From Caldimonas brevitalea (GTDB lineage: Bacteria > Pseudomonadota > Gammaproteobacteria > Burkholderiales > Burkholderiaceae_C): a stretch of 64,000 bases of DNA. The stretch is from NCBI RefSeq assembly GCF_001017435.1, contig NZ_CP011371.1, positions 2,170,001 to 2,234,000 on the forward strand. Reading direction: 5' to 3'. This document shows, one piece after another, positions 16,842 through 26,110 of this stretch. Every line of letters begins with the position of its first letter. Positions within the stretch are counted from its first letter, which is position 1. The notes below the pieces were generated by a model, which was not told where the DNA came from, made no database searches, and worked only from the letters and a program-made list of their open reading frames with translations. Position numbers and translations under genes: made by a program.

Positions 16842-16925
16842 GGGCAAGGCCCGCACCGTCGCATAGGCTGTGTGCGGAAGGCGGCGCCTTGTGCGTCACC
16901 CGCCTCGAACGACAGGAGCCATGCC

Positions 16926-17441
16926 ATGAGCAGTCTTGCCAGGTCCGAGCGCCCCGTGCGCCTGCTGACCGATGCCCCCGCCGACCTGCCGCCACCAGTT
17001 GCGCACCTCGGGCCGCACGACACCCCCTTCGTCCGCTTTTTCGACAAGCTGGACGTGCAGTTGCTGCAGGTCGACATCCTGGCCGGGCTGTGGGTCGTGC
17101 GCGCGCGGTTCGAACCCGGATTGACACTGCCGCGTCACCGCCACACCGGCGAGGTGCTGGCGCTGACCTACTCGGGCGCCTGGCTGTACCTGGAGCATCC
17201 CGATTAGGTCAACCGTGCGGGCTCTTATCTGTTCGAGCCGGCCGGCTCGATCCACACCTTGCACGCGCCGGTCTCCAACCCGGGTGTGACCGAGGCCTGG
17301 TTCGCGATCCGCGGCGCCAACCTCAACCTCGACGACGACGGCCGCGTCGACAGCGTCTGGGATGCCCGCTACATCCACGACACCTACCAGGCCCTCTGCG
17401 AGCAGCAGGGCGTGGCCCGGCCCAACGTCATCCGTCGCTGA
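16926..17441 (+). pseudogene. Cupin (2,4'-dihydroxyacetophenone dioxygenase-like) broken by an in-frame TAG
   Basis: Translation from ATG 16926 (AGGAG 7 bases upstream) gives a ChrR/DAD-type cupin: FVRFFDKLDVQLLQVDILAG, then the metal-binding motif PRHRHTGEVLALTYSGAWLY. It stops at TAG (17205-17207) after 93 codons. The same frame then continues without interruption (VNRAGSYLFEPAGSIHTLHA, with the second cupin motif and its His) to a TGA at 17439-17441. Only this codon separates the two halves; no frameshift is needed. In relatives the position is often aromatic, and TAC/TAT to TAG is a single change. It is either a recent nonsense mutation, a sequencing error, or rare readthrough. Confidence 0.85.
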
Positions 17442-17461
17442 TCCACCCCGCGGGAGCCCAC

Positions 17462-18268
17462 ATGCCCACCCTCCACGTCAACGGTATCGACCTCCATTAC
17501 GAAGACCAGGGACCCCGGGACGCACCGGCGCTGGTGTTGAGCCACTCGCTGTTCTTCGACCATCGCATGTTCCAGCACCAGGCCCTGGAGCTGGGCCAAC
17601 GGCTGCGCGTGGTGCGCTACGACGACCGTGACCAGGGCCGCAGCGGCCGCAGCGCGCTGGCCAGTGTCGACATGGACACCTTGGCCGACGATGCCGCGGC
17701 GCTGATCGAGGCGCTCGGTTTGCAAGGCTGCCATTTCGCGGGCAACTCGATGGGGGGCTTTGTCGCGCTGCGGCTGGCGGCACGCCGCCCGGAGCTGCTG
17801 CGGGGTTGCATCGTGATGGGGTCGAGCGGCGAGGCCGAGCACCGGCTGGACGAGTTCGGATCGCTGGTCGAAGCCATCCGCACCGAGGGCACCGAGCCCT
17901 TCATCGACAGCCTGATGTACATCATGTTCGGCGACAGTTTCGTGGCCGACCCGGCGCGCGCGCAGGAGCGGGAGTTCTGGCGCCGGCACATGATGGGCCT
18001 CGGTCCTGATATCGCCCGCGCGGCGCACGGTGTCATCCATCGTGCCGGCGTGCTGGACGAACTGGGCGACTGCCCGGTGCCGCTGCTCGTGATCGCCGGC
18101 GAGCAGGACCATGCCTATGAGGTCGAGCTGTCGCGCCACATCGCGGCCGCTGCGCCGCGGGCGGAGCTGGTCGTGGTGCCGCATGCGGGGCATTCGGTGG
18201 CGCTCGAGCAACCGGGCGTGGTGAACGCGCGCATCGAGGCGTTCGTGCGCGACACGGCTGGCAGATAA
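17462..18268 (+). CDS. Alpha/beta hydrolase (3-oxoadipate enol-lactonase-like)
   Basis: A 268-residue alpha/beta hydrolase beginning MPTLHVNGIDLHYEDQGPRD. The nucleophile elbow is GNSMGG with Ser96, the oxyanion segment is SHSLFFDHRMF, and the catalytic His lies in PHAGHSVALEQPG near the C-terminus. Spacing and overall pattern match the PcaD/enol-lactonase and carboxylesterase group. GGGAG precedes the ATG. It lies 20 bases after the broken cupin gene, so the two were probably cotranscribed in an aromatic-compound pathway. The physiological substrate cannot be inferred from the sequence. Confidence 0.88.
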   Translation: MPTLHVNGIDLHYEDQGPRDAPALVLSHSLFFDHRMFQHQALELGQRLRVVRYDDRDQGRSGRSALASVDMDTLADDAAALIEALGLQGCHFAGNSMGGFVALRLAARRPELLRGCIVMGSSGEAEHRLDEFGSLVEAIRTEGTEPFIDSLMYIMFGDSFVADPARAQEREFWRRHMMGLGPDIARAAHGVIHRAGVLDELGDCPVPLLVIAGEQDHAYEVELSRHIAAAAPRAELVVVPHAGHSVALEQPGVVNARIEAFVRDTAGR

Positions 18269-18672
18269 GGGTTCGAGCACGGCCTGCGGACAGGGAAGGT
18301 GCGGCCCGCGGTCAACGAGCGCCGGCCGAATTCTCCAGCCTTCAAGGCAGCGTGCCGGGCTTGCCGCCGCCGCACGCGCCCGACGCCAACCCACCCAATC
18401 GGGCGGGTGTTGGCGTTGCATCTGAAGGAGTAAGCTCGCGCCGCTGGTGATGCTTCGTGCACACCGCGCGGCCCGCCGTCAGGCGGGGCGCATCGACGTG
18501 TCTGCCTGCAAAGGAGCCTGGGCTGCGAGCTGCGCCCGGGCGAGTTGCGCCTTGCAGGGCCGGCACCGCAGGGGCAGTCCAAGCGCGCGCCGACGCACAG
18601 GTGCGCAAGTAGACCGCAACAGGGCAGCGAGACAGGCCATCTCCAGAGCCGACCGCTGCGAGGGAGAGCTGC
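18269..18672. other. Gene-free stretch with a weak hairpin
   Basis: Four hundred bases with no convincing gene. A hairpin at 18384-18415 (arms CGCCAAC and GTTGGCG, with an imperfect inner stem) follows the hydrolase and may terminate it, but no T-run follows. Open frames here are short, lack ribosome-binding sites and have atypical composition. Confidence 0.4.
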
Positions 18673-19197
<525 letters not shown>

Positions 19198-19314
19198 CGT
19201 GCGCCCAATGCCGGCGCCACCGCGGCGCCGGCCGTTGTCGACATTCAGCCTCAGCTGCCGGTGGCCCACGACGCCACCCCATCTCGTGCAGCGAGGCCAG
19301 GGAGGAGGGTCACG

Positions 19315-20148
19315 ATGCACTCACATGCGCTGCTGGATGCCGCGCTCGCTTGGCTCAATGGCGAACAGCGTGGCCAGGATGCCCACGCCTGCTTCGCCAC
19401 CGACTTTGCGACGCACCGCTTGTTCGTCCCCGGGCAGCAGGAGGACCGGCAGGCCGACGGCGCGGCCCCGCTGCAACTGCAGTTCCTGCAGCAAGACGGC
19501 TGTCACCCGGTGCTGTTCGCCTTTGTCGAGGCCGGCGCGCATTTGCGCTCGCCGCACCACGCGCAATGTCCGGTCGTGGAGTGCACCGGCGCGGTGTTGC
19601 TGGGCCTGACGCAACACTTGAAGTTCGACCTGTCGCTCAGCGACGGCCGCTACGTACTGAGTCTGCCCTACGAGAGCCTCAACCTGTTGCGCAGTACGGT
19701 GCTGCTGACCTCCGGCGCCACCGGGTCTGTCACCCCCGCTTCGCTGCAACTGCCCGACATCGACGCGTTCTGCGCCGAGGTGCTGCGTTATTGCGCCACC
19801 CAGCCCGGCATTCATCGCTGTTGGGTCTGCCATGTCGTCGCGTCCGGTCAGATCCGCAATGTCGGCCTGTTGCTGCAAGCCGATGCGCCGGCAGAGCACC
19901 ACACCCACTTCGCCCGCGCGGCGCAGCAGCTGCTGCCGCCCGGCACGATGTTGCTCAACCTCGATCCGCCCGGGTTTTTCGAGGACCACTTCGGCCCTCG
20001 CTTGCGTGAACACCCGCCGCTGTTCCTGCGCGAGCGCAACGAAGACTGGTGGAGCCGCTTACGGCGGCGCTGGCAGCGGCCGGTGGTGCCCGTGATCATG
20101 ATCGACGTGGTCGGCGATTCCCCATGCCCACCCGGGCCTCCCGATTGA
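19315..20148 (+). CDS. SseB-like protein
   Basis: A 277-residue soluble protein resembling enhanced-serine-sensitivity protein SseB, with N-terminal (VPGQQEDRQADGAAPLQLQF, HPVLFAFVEAGAHL) and C-terminal (HRCWVCHVVASGQIRNVGLL) SseB-type domains joined by a linker. ATG 19315 follows a strong GGAGGAGGG. The end (RWQRPVVPVIMIDVVGDSPC) is polar. The family is found as a housekeeping protein of uncertain role and as an accessory of type III/VI secretion regions. No linked secretion genes are visible here. Confidence 0.7.
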   Translation: MHSHALLDAALAWLNGEQRGQDAHACFATDFATHRLFVPGQQEDRQADGAAPLQLQFLQQDGCHPVLFAFVEAGAHLRSPHHAQCPVVECTGAVLLGLTQHLKFDLSLSDGRYVLSLPYESLNLLRSTVLLTSGATGSVTPASLQLPDIDAFCAEVLRYCATQPGIHRCWVCHVVASGQIRNVGLLLQADAPAEHHTHFARAAQQLLPPGTMLLNLDPPGFFEDHFGPRLREHPPLFLRERNEDWWSRLRRRWQRPVVPVIMIDVVGDSPCPPGPPD

Positions 20149-20163
20149 CAGAGCACGACGAAA

Positions 20164-20182
20164 GGGCGGCGCCAGGCCGCCC
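20164..20182 (-). terminator. GC-rich hairpin after the MFS gene
   Basis: Arms GGGCGGC and GCCGCCC around a 5-base loop, followed on the minus strand by TTTCG. It lies 28 bases past the MFS stop and is a short, moderate intrinsic terminator. Confidence 0.45.
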
Positions 20183-20209
20183 GGCGGCATGGCCGGGCAC
20201 CGGGCCGCC

Positions 20210-21724
20210 TCAGCCTTGGGTCTGCGCCTTCTCGCTCTCGCGCGGGTACACGGTGCGGCCGTACAAGCGCCGGTCGAACAAGCGCCCGAAGGTGAACAGA
20301 TTGCCGAGCAGGCCGCCCACGCTCGACAGCTGGTTGACGGTGCGCAGCGCTTCCAGCGCGAACTGCTGCACCACCACCCGTTCGCTCACATGCTCGCCTT
20401 CCTGCACCTTCGACAGCCGGTGCAGCACGTAGAGGCCGAACAAGGTGGCGACGACGAACAAGAATTCCCAGTGGGTGAACGACACCACCGCCCATTCATT
20501 GGCGCGGCTGGCCGCCGTCCAGTCGAGCACCAGCGAGAGTTTCAGATGTGTGCTTTCCAGCCATTGCGCGAGCGCACCCGACAGCAGCGGTGCCAGTCCG
20601 CCGACCACCGAGCCGACCAGGCTGATCGCGGCGAGGTAGGCGGTGCCTTGCCCCTGCGGCGCCAGCTTGAGCCCGATGTTGCCGTTGGCCAGCCCGATGC
20701 CGCCCGCCGCCGCGCCCATCACCATGTGCAGCAGATACAGCAAGGGCAGTGTCAACGCGTGGCGGTTGGGCTCGGCGGTGAACACCAGCGCGAGCATGCA
20801 GGCGAACCAGGCCGGCATGGCGACCGACAAAATCGCCTTGTTGGTGAGCCGGTCCGAGATGCGCCCCCAGGCGTACAGCGTCAACGCGTTGGCGACCTGG
20901 CTGGTGACCCACAGGGTGGTGACCGTGCTGAGCGGAAAGCCGAGCTGCTTCATCAGATACACGGTCAGGAACGGCGCCGCGAAGCTCGACGCGACGTTCC
21001 AGCTGCCCATGAAGAAGAGGAAGTTGCGGAAATTGCGGTCCTGCAGCGGCTGCTTCAGGCGCGACCAGACGCTGCCGTGGGGGCTCACCGGGCCCATCTG
21101 CGGCTCGGGCACGCGCGACAGATACCACGAGCTGACGAAACCGGCCAGGCCGGCGGCCGCGAACGAGATCGAATAGGCGTGGATCTTCTCGGTCAGTGGC
21201 AAATGGTCGACCAGCAGGCCGGCGCTCAGCGTGCCGACGCAGGAAATGGCCGTCGACCAGAACAGCCGGCGTGCGAAAAAGTTGCCCAGGCCTTCGCGCG
21301 GCAGCAGCTGGTGCAGCCAGGAGTTCAATGAACACCCGGTGATCGAGCCGAGCGCCGAGATCGTGAACTGGCCGATGACCAGCAGCGCGAGCTGGGTCGG
21401 CATGTCCGACATGAAGGGCAGCAGCGCCAGCGCCACGATCAAGATGCGCGCCGTGGTGACCGCGAGGATGGCGATCTTGCGGCGCTGGCGAAAGCGCTCG
21501 ACCAGCGCGATCGCCGGCAGCTGCACCGCCTGGGCGATCAGCGGGATCGCCGCCAGCAGGCCGATGTGGAAGGGGCCGGCGCCCAGCGCGAGGGCAAAAC
21601 CCACCAGCACGACACCACCGTAGAGCGAGCCGGCCAGGCTGGCCCAGGCGGCGTCGCGGACCAGGGCATGCTGGCCGCGCTGCAGATCGGCCAGGGACAC
21701 ATGTTCGTCAGGGCGTAGAGGCAT
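20210..21724 (-). CDS. Major facilitator superfamily transporter
   Basis: A 504-residue protein with about twelve hydrophobic segments and the MFS layout (VVLVGFALALGAGPFHIGLL, loop RFRQRRKIAIL after helix 2, then a central gap near SRVPEPQMGPVSPH). ATG 21724 gives MPLRPDEHVSLADLQRGQ. The ribosome-binding site is weak, so a neighbouring start is possible. The C-terminal about 80 residues are cytoplasmic and basic. The substrate is not evident from sequence or from neighbours (SseB-like protein, rdgC); drug efflux or sugar uptake are both possible. Confidence 0.85.
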   Translation of the reverse strand: MPLRPDEHVSLADLQRGQHALVRDAAWASLAGSLYGGVVLVGFALALGAGPFHIGLLAAIPLIAQAVQLPAIALVERFRQRRKIAILAVTTARILIVALALLPFMSDMPTQLALLVIGQFTISALGSITGCSLNSWLHQLLPREGLGNFFARRLFWSTAISCVGTLSAGLLVDHLPLTEKIHAYSISFAAAGLAGFVSSWYLSRVPEPQMGPVSPHGSVWSRLKQPLQDRNFRNFLFFMGSWNVASSFAAPFLTVYLMKQLGFPLSTVTTLWVTSQVANALTLYAWGRISDRLTNKAILSVAMPAWFACMLALVFTAEPNRHALTLPLLYLLHMVMGAAAGGIGLANGNIGLKLAPQGQGTAYLAAISLVGSVVGGLAPLLSGALAQWLESTHLKLSLVLDWTAASRANEWAVVSFTHWEFLFVVATLFGLYVLHRLSKVQEGEHVSERVVVQQFALEALRTVNQLSSVGGLLGNLFTFGRLFDRRLYGRTVYPRESEKAQTQG

Positions 21725-21865
21725 ACACGGGCGCCAGCAAGACAAGTACCCGAGATGGGTCTTGCTGTTGCAGAACTGCGCGCCGCGGAGCCGCCCCCGC
21801 CGCGCCACGGCCTCTGTGCACGCCGTTACAAGCGCGGCAGCCGGGCGGGCGGACCCTTGCGAGGG

Positions 21866-22768
21866 TCAGAAGGGCGCGGTTTCCTCGCCGCCCAGTGCCT
21901 CGATCAGGTCGGGGATTAGCTTGGACATCTCGCCGGTGGCGATGGCGGCGTTGGCGTCGAAGGCCTCGTCCGGGTTGTCCATCTGGCGGCCCTCGAATAC
22001 GACGTCGAGGAAGTCGAGCTTCTTCAGCTGCATCATGTCGGTGAGCAGGAAGGACACGCGGCCCTCCCAGGTCATCGCCAGCCGGGTGGGGACCTTGCCG
22101 ACGTTGATGTGCTGCCGCACGTCGTCGTTGTCGAGCGGATGGCGCGAATAGCGCACCACCGACTTCATCTCGTCGGCCGATTTCAGCTCACACTCGCGGT
22201 CGACCGTGAAGGCTGCGGGCGGCTCGCCGTTGAGCAGCCAGTCCGACATCGCGACCGCGGGCGATTCGGCCGTGTGCAGCTGCGACACGGCAAATCCGTC
22301 GAGGGATTTGACGAGCAGCGTGATCACTTCTTCCGCCTTGGTGCTGCTGCTCGTGTCGAGCATCAGGAAGCGGTTGACCGGGTCGATCCAGACGTTGATG
22401 GCCGAGATCTTCGTGAAGGCCATCGGCAGCAGTTCCAGGACCGCCTGTTCCTTGATCTCCTTGGTCTGTTTTTTGCCGGGTTTGCGGCCGGTGGTCTGTT
22501 CGATCTGCTGCGCCATCTCGTCGGTGCGCCGTTTGACGACCGAGCCGGGCAGCACTTTCTGCTCGATCTTCAGCCGCAGCAACAGCTGCCCGCCGATCGA
22601 CTCGACCAGCGGGCCGTGGTCGACGCCGCGCGGCTCGACCCAGCCCACCGATTGCGGCTGCGACGCGCCGCATTCCACAAAACGGGCCTTGGACAGGGCC
22701 TCTTCGATCTGCTCCAGGGTGGCCGACCATTCCGGCCCGATGCGATACACCGTCAGGTTCTTGAACAC
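21866..22768 (-). CDS. rdgC: Recombination-associated protein RdgC
   Basis: A 300-residue RdgC, the ring-shaped DNA-binding protein that modulates RecA and protects replication forks. Characteristic sequences are MFKNLTVYRIGPEW, a long basic loop (TTGRKPGKKQTKEIKEQAVL), the segment AFTKISAINVWIDPVNRFLM, and the C-terminal QLKKLDFLDVVFEGRQ. Length matches the family. Translation begins at GTG 22768 with a GAGAG-type ribosome-binding site. It stands alone, with a strong hairpin at 22811 just upstream. Confidence 0.96.
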   Translation of the reverse strand: MFKNLTVYRIGPEWSATLEQIEEALSKARFVECGASQPQSVGWVEPRGVDHGPLVESIGGQLLLRLKIEQKVLPGSVVKRRTDEMAQQIEQTTGRKPGKKQTKEIKEQAVLELLPMAFTKISAINVWIDPVNRFLMLDTSSSTKAEEVITLLVKSLDGFAVSQLHTAESPAVAMSDWLLNGEPPAAFTVDRECELKSADEMKSVVRYSRHPLDNDDVRQHINVGKVPTRLAMTWEGRVSFLLTDMMQLKKLDFLDVVFEGRQMDNPDEAFDANAAIATGEMSKLIPDLIEALGGEETAPF

Positions 22769-22810
22769 GTAGGACTCTCTCTACTGGCATGCACGGCGCT
22801 GCGGCGCTGT

Positions 22811-22837
22811 ACCGGCGCGCCCCAAGGGCGCGCCGGT
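22811..22837. repeat. Perfect 12-bp GC hairpin, upstream of rdgC
   Basis: Arms ACCGGCGCGCCC and GGGCGCGCCGGT around CAA. It lies 43 bases upstream of the rdgC start, where it could be a terminator of a lost gene or a leader structure. No T-run follows on either strand. Confidence 0.55.
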
Positions 22838-23001
22838 CGCGTCGTCTGGTCGCCGAAAAGGCGCTGATTGTCCACGTTGCGCGGCCTTCTGCGCCGCGCG
22901 GGTGCGTCTCGGGCGTATCGAACGTGACATCCTTTGCTGCGGCGGCCCGCCGCGCCGGCGGCCTAGACCCCACGCGTCGGTGGGGCGGTGCAGCAGGTGC
23001 T

Positions 23002-23253
23002 ATGTCGTCGCCGTTCCCGGTCGGGGCCCATCTCAGCACGCCCATCGTGCTGAAGGACGGCACCCCCTACGGCACCCTGTGCTGTTTCAGCTGCAGCCCG
23101 AGCGAGCAGCTGCGTCATGCAGATCTGAAGAATCTGCGGTATTGCGCCCAGCTGGTCGCCCGCAAGCTCGAGTTGACCGGCGCGCCGGCCGGTCGCACGC
23201 CGACCGCAGCCAACCCGAACTGGACCTTGCAGCCTGTGCAGCGGCGGCCTTGA
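23002..23253 (+). pseudogene. Truncated GAF-domain remnant
   Basis: From ATG 23002 the 83-residue frame reads PVGAHLSTPIVLKDGTPYGT then LCCFSCSP and QLVARKLE, which is the C-terminal half of a GAF domain as found in front of EAL/GGDEF or kinase modules. The N-terminal half of the GAF fold and any output domain are missing; the frame runs upstream only into low-quality sequence, and no ribosome-binding site is evident. It is most likely the leftover of a deleted signalling gene next to the tRNA, although expression of a mini-protein cannot be excluded. Confidence 0.55.
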
Positions 23254-23358
23254 GCCCCGGCCCTCGGCAGAGCGGGCGATAATGCCACGCTCGAAGCAGC
23301 GCGCACGGCGTTTGCTCTGTGTGCTGCTGGCCTGCGGCGGTGACGCCGGGCCGACCTG

Positions 23359-23447
23359 GCCCGAGTGGTGAAATCGGTAGACACAGCGGACTTAAAATCC
23401 GCCGCCCTTCACCGGGCGTGGCAGTTCGACTCTGCTCTCGGGCACCA
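23359..23447 (+). tRNA. tRNA-Leu (anticodon TAA)
   Basis: An 89-base class II tRNA with encoded CCA. The acceptor arms GCCCGAG and CTCGGGC pair, followed by A and CCA. The anticodon arm GCGGA-CTTAAAA-TCCGC gives TAA, and a long variable arm (GCCCTTCACCGGGC) and GTTCGACTC T-loop are present. A GATAAT that could be its -10 lies at 23278-23283. No attachment-site duplication of its 3' end was noticed nearby. Confidence 0.97.
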
Positions 23448-23695
23448 AGCATTCTGGCCGGCGGCGTCACGGCGTCTTCCCTGGGCACCCCCAGCCCTTG
23501 CGCGCGCCCCCGGCTTTGGCTGCCTCCCGCTGTCAGTCTCCGGCGACATGACCGCAGATGCGCCAGGCACTCGCAAAATCTGCAGTGGTATCAGCCCCTC
23601 AGGCCGGTGGCATTTCCGGTTGGGTGCCGATCGCGCACTCACAATCACCCGCGCCGGAGTGGCGGCAGGTTGGACACACGCAGGGGGATGTCGAG

Positions 23696-24244
23696 ATGGT
23701 GTTGCTGGAAGATTTCAAGAGGCACACGGGGCTTGCGTTGATCTTCCTGGCGGCCGGCTTCATCGGCGGTCTTCTCACCTACCGCCATGTGGCGGGCATC
23801 TTCAACGCGGACGTGGTGCTGAAGAACTCCTACATCTACAAGTCGGAGATCGAGAGAACGCACGTGCCGGTCGAACGGTACAAGCTGCTCTCCGAGGACC
23901 TGAAAGACCTGCGCTCGGAGAGCGAGAAGCTCAAGGCGCTGCTGGTGCAGTCGCAGCTGGCGGTGTCCGCGCTGTCCGGGTCGGTCTGCGACCGCTTCAC
24001 GCAGGAAGCCAACAGCCTGATGGTCGAGCAGCAAAGTGTCGAGCGCCAGATCCAGCAGGCGCTGGACACCGGCTCCCTGCTCGGCGGCACCAAGGCCGAT
24101 TCCGACATGGAAGCCGACGGCAGGAAGGCGGCGGAGCTGCGTCGCTACTCGGCGCAGTTGCAGCAGCAGTTGATGCAGGTGCGCGGCGAAATCGCGCGCT
24201 GCGGGAACGGTCGCGGCAACACGGTGGCCGGCGCGGGCCAGTAG
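23696..24244 (+). CDS. Single-pass membrane protein with coiled coil
   Basis: A 182-residue protein with a short cytoplasmic start, one membrane helix (LALIFLAAGFIGGLLTYRHV, about residues 13-33), then a charged region predicted as coiled coil (SEDLKDLRSESEKLKALLVQ; SLMVEQQSVERQIQQALD; ELRRYSAQLQQQLMQVRGEI). Two cysteines lie in the extracytoplasmic part. ATG 23696 follows GGGGG at about 8 bases. No family is recognised. It could be a periplasmic scaffold or sensor accessory; it precedes a chemoreceptor gene but is separated by 230 bases. Confidence 0.72.
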   Translation: MVLLEDFKRHTGLALIFLAAGFIGGLLTYRHVAGIFNADVVLKNSYIYKSEIERTHVPVERYKLLSEDLKDLRSESEKLKALLVQSQLAVSALSGSVCDRFTQEANSLMVEQQSVERQIQQALDTGSLLGGTKADSDMEADGRKAAELRRYSAQLQQQLMQVRGEIARCGNGRGNTVAGAGQ

Positions 24245-24474
24245 CGGCCCACCTTCAGGCCGGCGCCGCGCACCCGGCCGGAGCGCCGCAGCAGGTGCGC
24301 GCGGGCGGGTCTGCCATATCAGGCCGGCGCAGGCGATCGAATTGTTCAATCCACCTGATTGGAATTGCCACCGATGCCACCCCTTCAGCGCAGCGCTGGG
24401 CCGCCGAAATAGCGGGTGGATGGCGGCGAACCGGCCCATGGGGGGCCGGCGCGCGCCGCCGCAACGGAAGCCTC

Positions 24475-26043
24475 ATGTCTCTCCATCAGTTCCGCATCGG
24501 CCCACGCCTGGCGATCGTCTTCGGGTTTGTCATCGCGCTGTCGATCCTGTCCAACGTGCTCGCGCTGCGCAATCTCGCCCAGTTGCAGGCCAACCTCGAC
24601 GACATCGTCAACGACAACTACGTGAAGGTCCGGCTCACCCGGCAACTGGGCCAATCGATCCAGACGGTGACCAGCATCATCACGCACGTCGTGTTCCTTG
24701 ACGACCCTGCGCGGGTGGAGCAGGAGAGGGCCAAGCTGCCGGCGGCGCGCGAGTTGTACGTCACGTCGCTGAAGGCGCTGGAGCAGATGCCGACGGACGC
24801 CACCGGCAAGGCCAACCGTGCCCGCATCGCGGACACGATCGCCAAGGCGCGGGGGTTCAGCGGCAAGATCCTGGAGCTCGCCGCCGCCGGCCAGCGTGCG
24901 GAGGCGGCGCGCTTGCTGGTGCAAGACTCGATGCCGGCGACCGACGAGGTGCTGGCCGCGATCGCCGCCAACATCGCCTACCAGGAGCACAACAGCGCGG
25001 CGCAATACCAGGCGGCAGCCGACGACTACCGCACCGCGCGCACCACGATGATCGTCTCGGCGTTGCTGTGCGTGCTGCTGGCCGCCGTGGCCGCTTTCAC
25101 CCTCACCCGTTCGATCACGCGGCCGCTGGCGCAGGCGCGTCAGATGTTGCAGAAAGTGGCCGAAGGCGACTTGTCGAACCGGGTCGAGGTCGACCGCCGC
25201 GACGAAGTCGGCGAGCTGCTGAACGGTCTGCGCACGATGCAGCACAAGCTCTCGGAACTGGTGCAGGACGTGCGGCGCAATGCCGATGGCGTCGCCACCG
25301 CCAGCGTGCAGATCGCGCAGGGCAACCAGGACTTGAGCGGCCGCACCGAGCAACAGGCCGCGTCGCTCGAGCAGACCGCCGCGTCGATGGAAGAACTGAA
25401 CAGCACCGCCCGCCAGAACGCCGCCAATGCGAACCAGGCCAACGACCTGGCGCGCGCCGCGTCGGCGGTGGCGCAGCGCGGCGGCGAGGTGGTGGGCCAG
25501 GTGGTCAGCACGATGCGCGAGATCAACGACTCGTCGCGCCGCATTGCCGACATCATCGGTGTCATCGACGGCATCGCCTTCCAGACCAACATCCTGGCGC
25601 TTAATGCGGCGGTCGAAGCAGCGCGTGCCGGTGAGCAGGGCCGCGGCTTCGCGGTGGTGGCGACCGAAGTGCGCAGCCTGGCGCAGCGCAGTGCCGGCGC
25701 GGCCAAGGAGATCAAGTCGCTGATCGGGGCGAGCGTCGATCGGGTCGAGGTGGGCACCGGCCTGGTTGACCAGGCCGGCCACACGATGAGCGAGATCGTG
25801 CAGGGCATCGCGCGGGTGACCGACCTGCTGGGCGGCATCGCGGTGGCCAGCCAGGAGCAGACGCAGGGCATCGAGCAGGTCAGCGCGGCGGTCAGCGGGA
25901 TGGACCAGGTCACGCAGCAGAACGCGGCGCTGGTCGAACAGGCCGCGGCAGCCGCGGAGAGCCTGAAGGGGCAGGCCGGCGCGCTGGTCAGCACCGTCGG
26001 CGCCTTCCGCCTGGCGCAAGAAGGGCGCGCCGGCGCTGTGTGA
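24475..26043 (+). CDS. Methyl-accepting chemotaxis protein
   Basis: A 522-residue chemoreceptor. TM1 (LAIVFGFVIALSILSNVLAL), a four-helix-bundle periplasmic sensor of about 150 residues (QSIQTVTSIITHVVFLDDPA), TM2 (IVSALLCVLLAAVAAFTLTR), HAMP (SITRPLAQARQMLQKVAEGD) and a cytoplasmic signalling domain are seen in order. The conserved hairpin tip IDGIAFQTNILALNAAVEAA is intact, with flanking Gln/Glu methylation-type segments (EQQAASLEQTAASMEELNST). There is no C-terminal CheR-docking pentapeptide. ATG 24475 follows GGAAG. No che genes are adjacent, so it feeds a pathway encoded elsewhere; ligand unknown. Confidence 0.95.
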   Translation: MSLHQFRIGPRLAIVFGFVIALSILSNVLALRNLAQLQANLDDIVNDNYVKVRLTRQLGQSIQTVTSIITHVVFLDDPARVEQERAKLPAARELYVTSLKALEQMPTDATGKANRARIADTIAKARGFSGKILELAAAGQRAEAARLLVQDSMPATDEVLAAIAANIAYQEHNSAAQYQAAADDYRTARTTMIVSALLCVLLAAVAAFTLTRSITRPLAQARQMLQKVAEGDLSNRVEVDRRDEVGELLNGLRTMQHKLSELVQDVRRNADGVATASVQIAQGNQDLSGRTEQQAASLEQTAASMEELNSTARQNAANANQANDLARAASAVAQRGGEVVGQVVSTMREINDSSRRIADIIGVIDGIAFQTNILALNAAVEAARAGEQGRGFAVVATEVRSLAQRSAGAAKEIKSLIGASVDRVEVGTGLVDQAGHTMSEIVQGIARVTDLLGGIAVASQEQTQGIEQVSAAVSGMDQVTQQNAALVEQAAAAAESLKGQAGALVSTVGAFRLAQEGRAGAV

Positions 26044-26110
26044 CGCGGAGGCGTGCGCCTGGGGGACGGCGGGGCCTTGATCTCGGCCGTCGTGCCCCCA
26101 GGTACCCGCG

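Noticed and set aside
23359-23447. tRNA-Leu considered as an integration site of a genomic island
   Set aside because: No integrase gene and no direct repeat of the tRNA 3' end were noticed on either side within the window.
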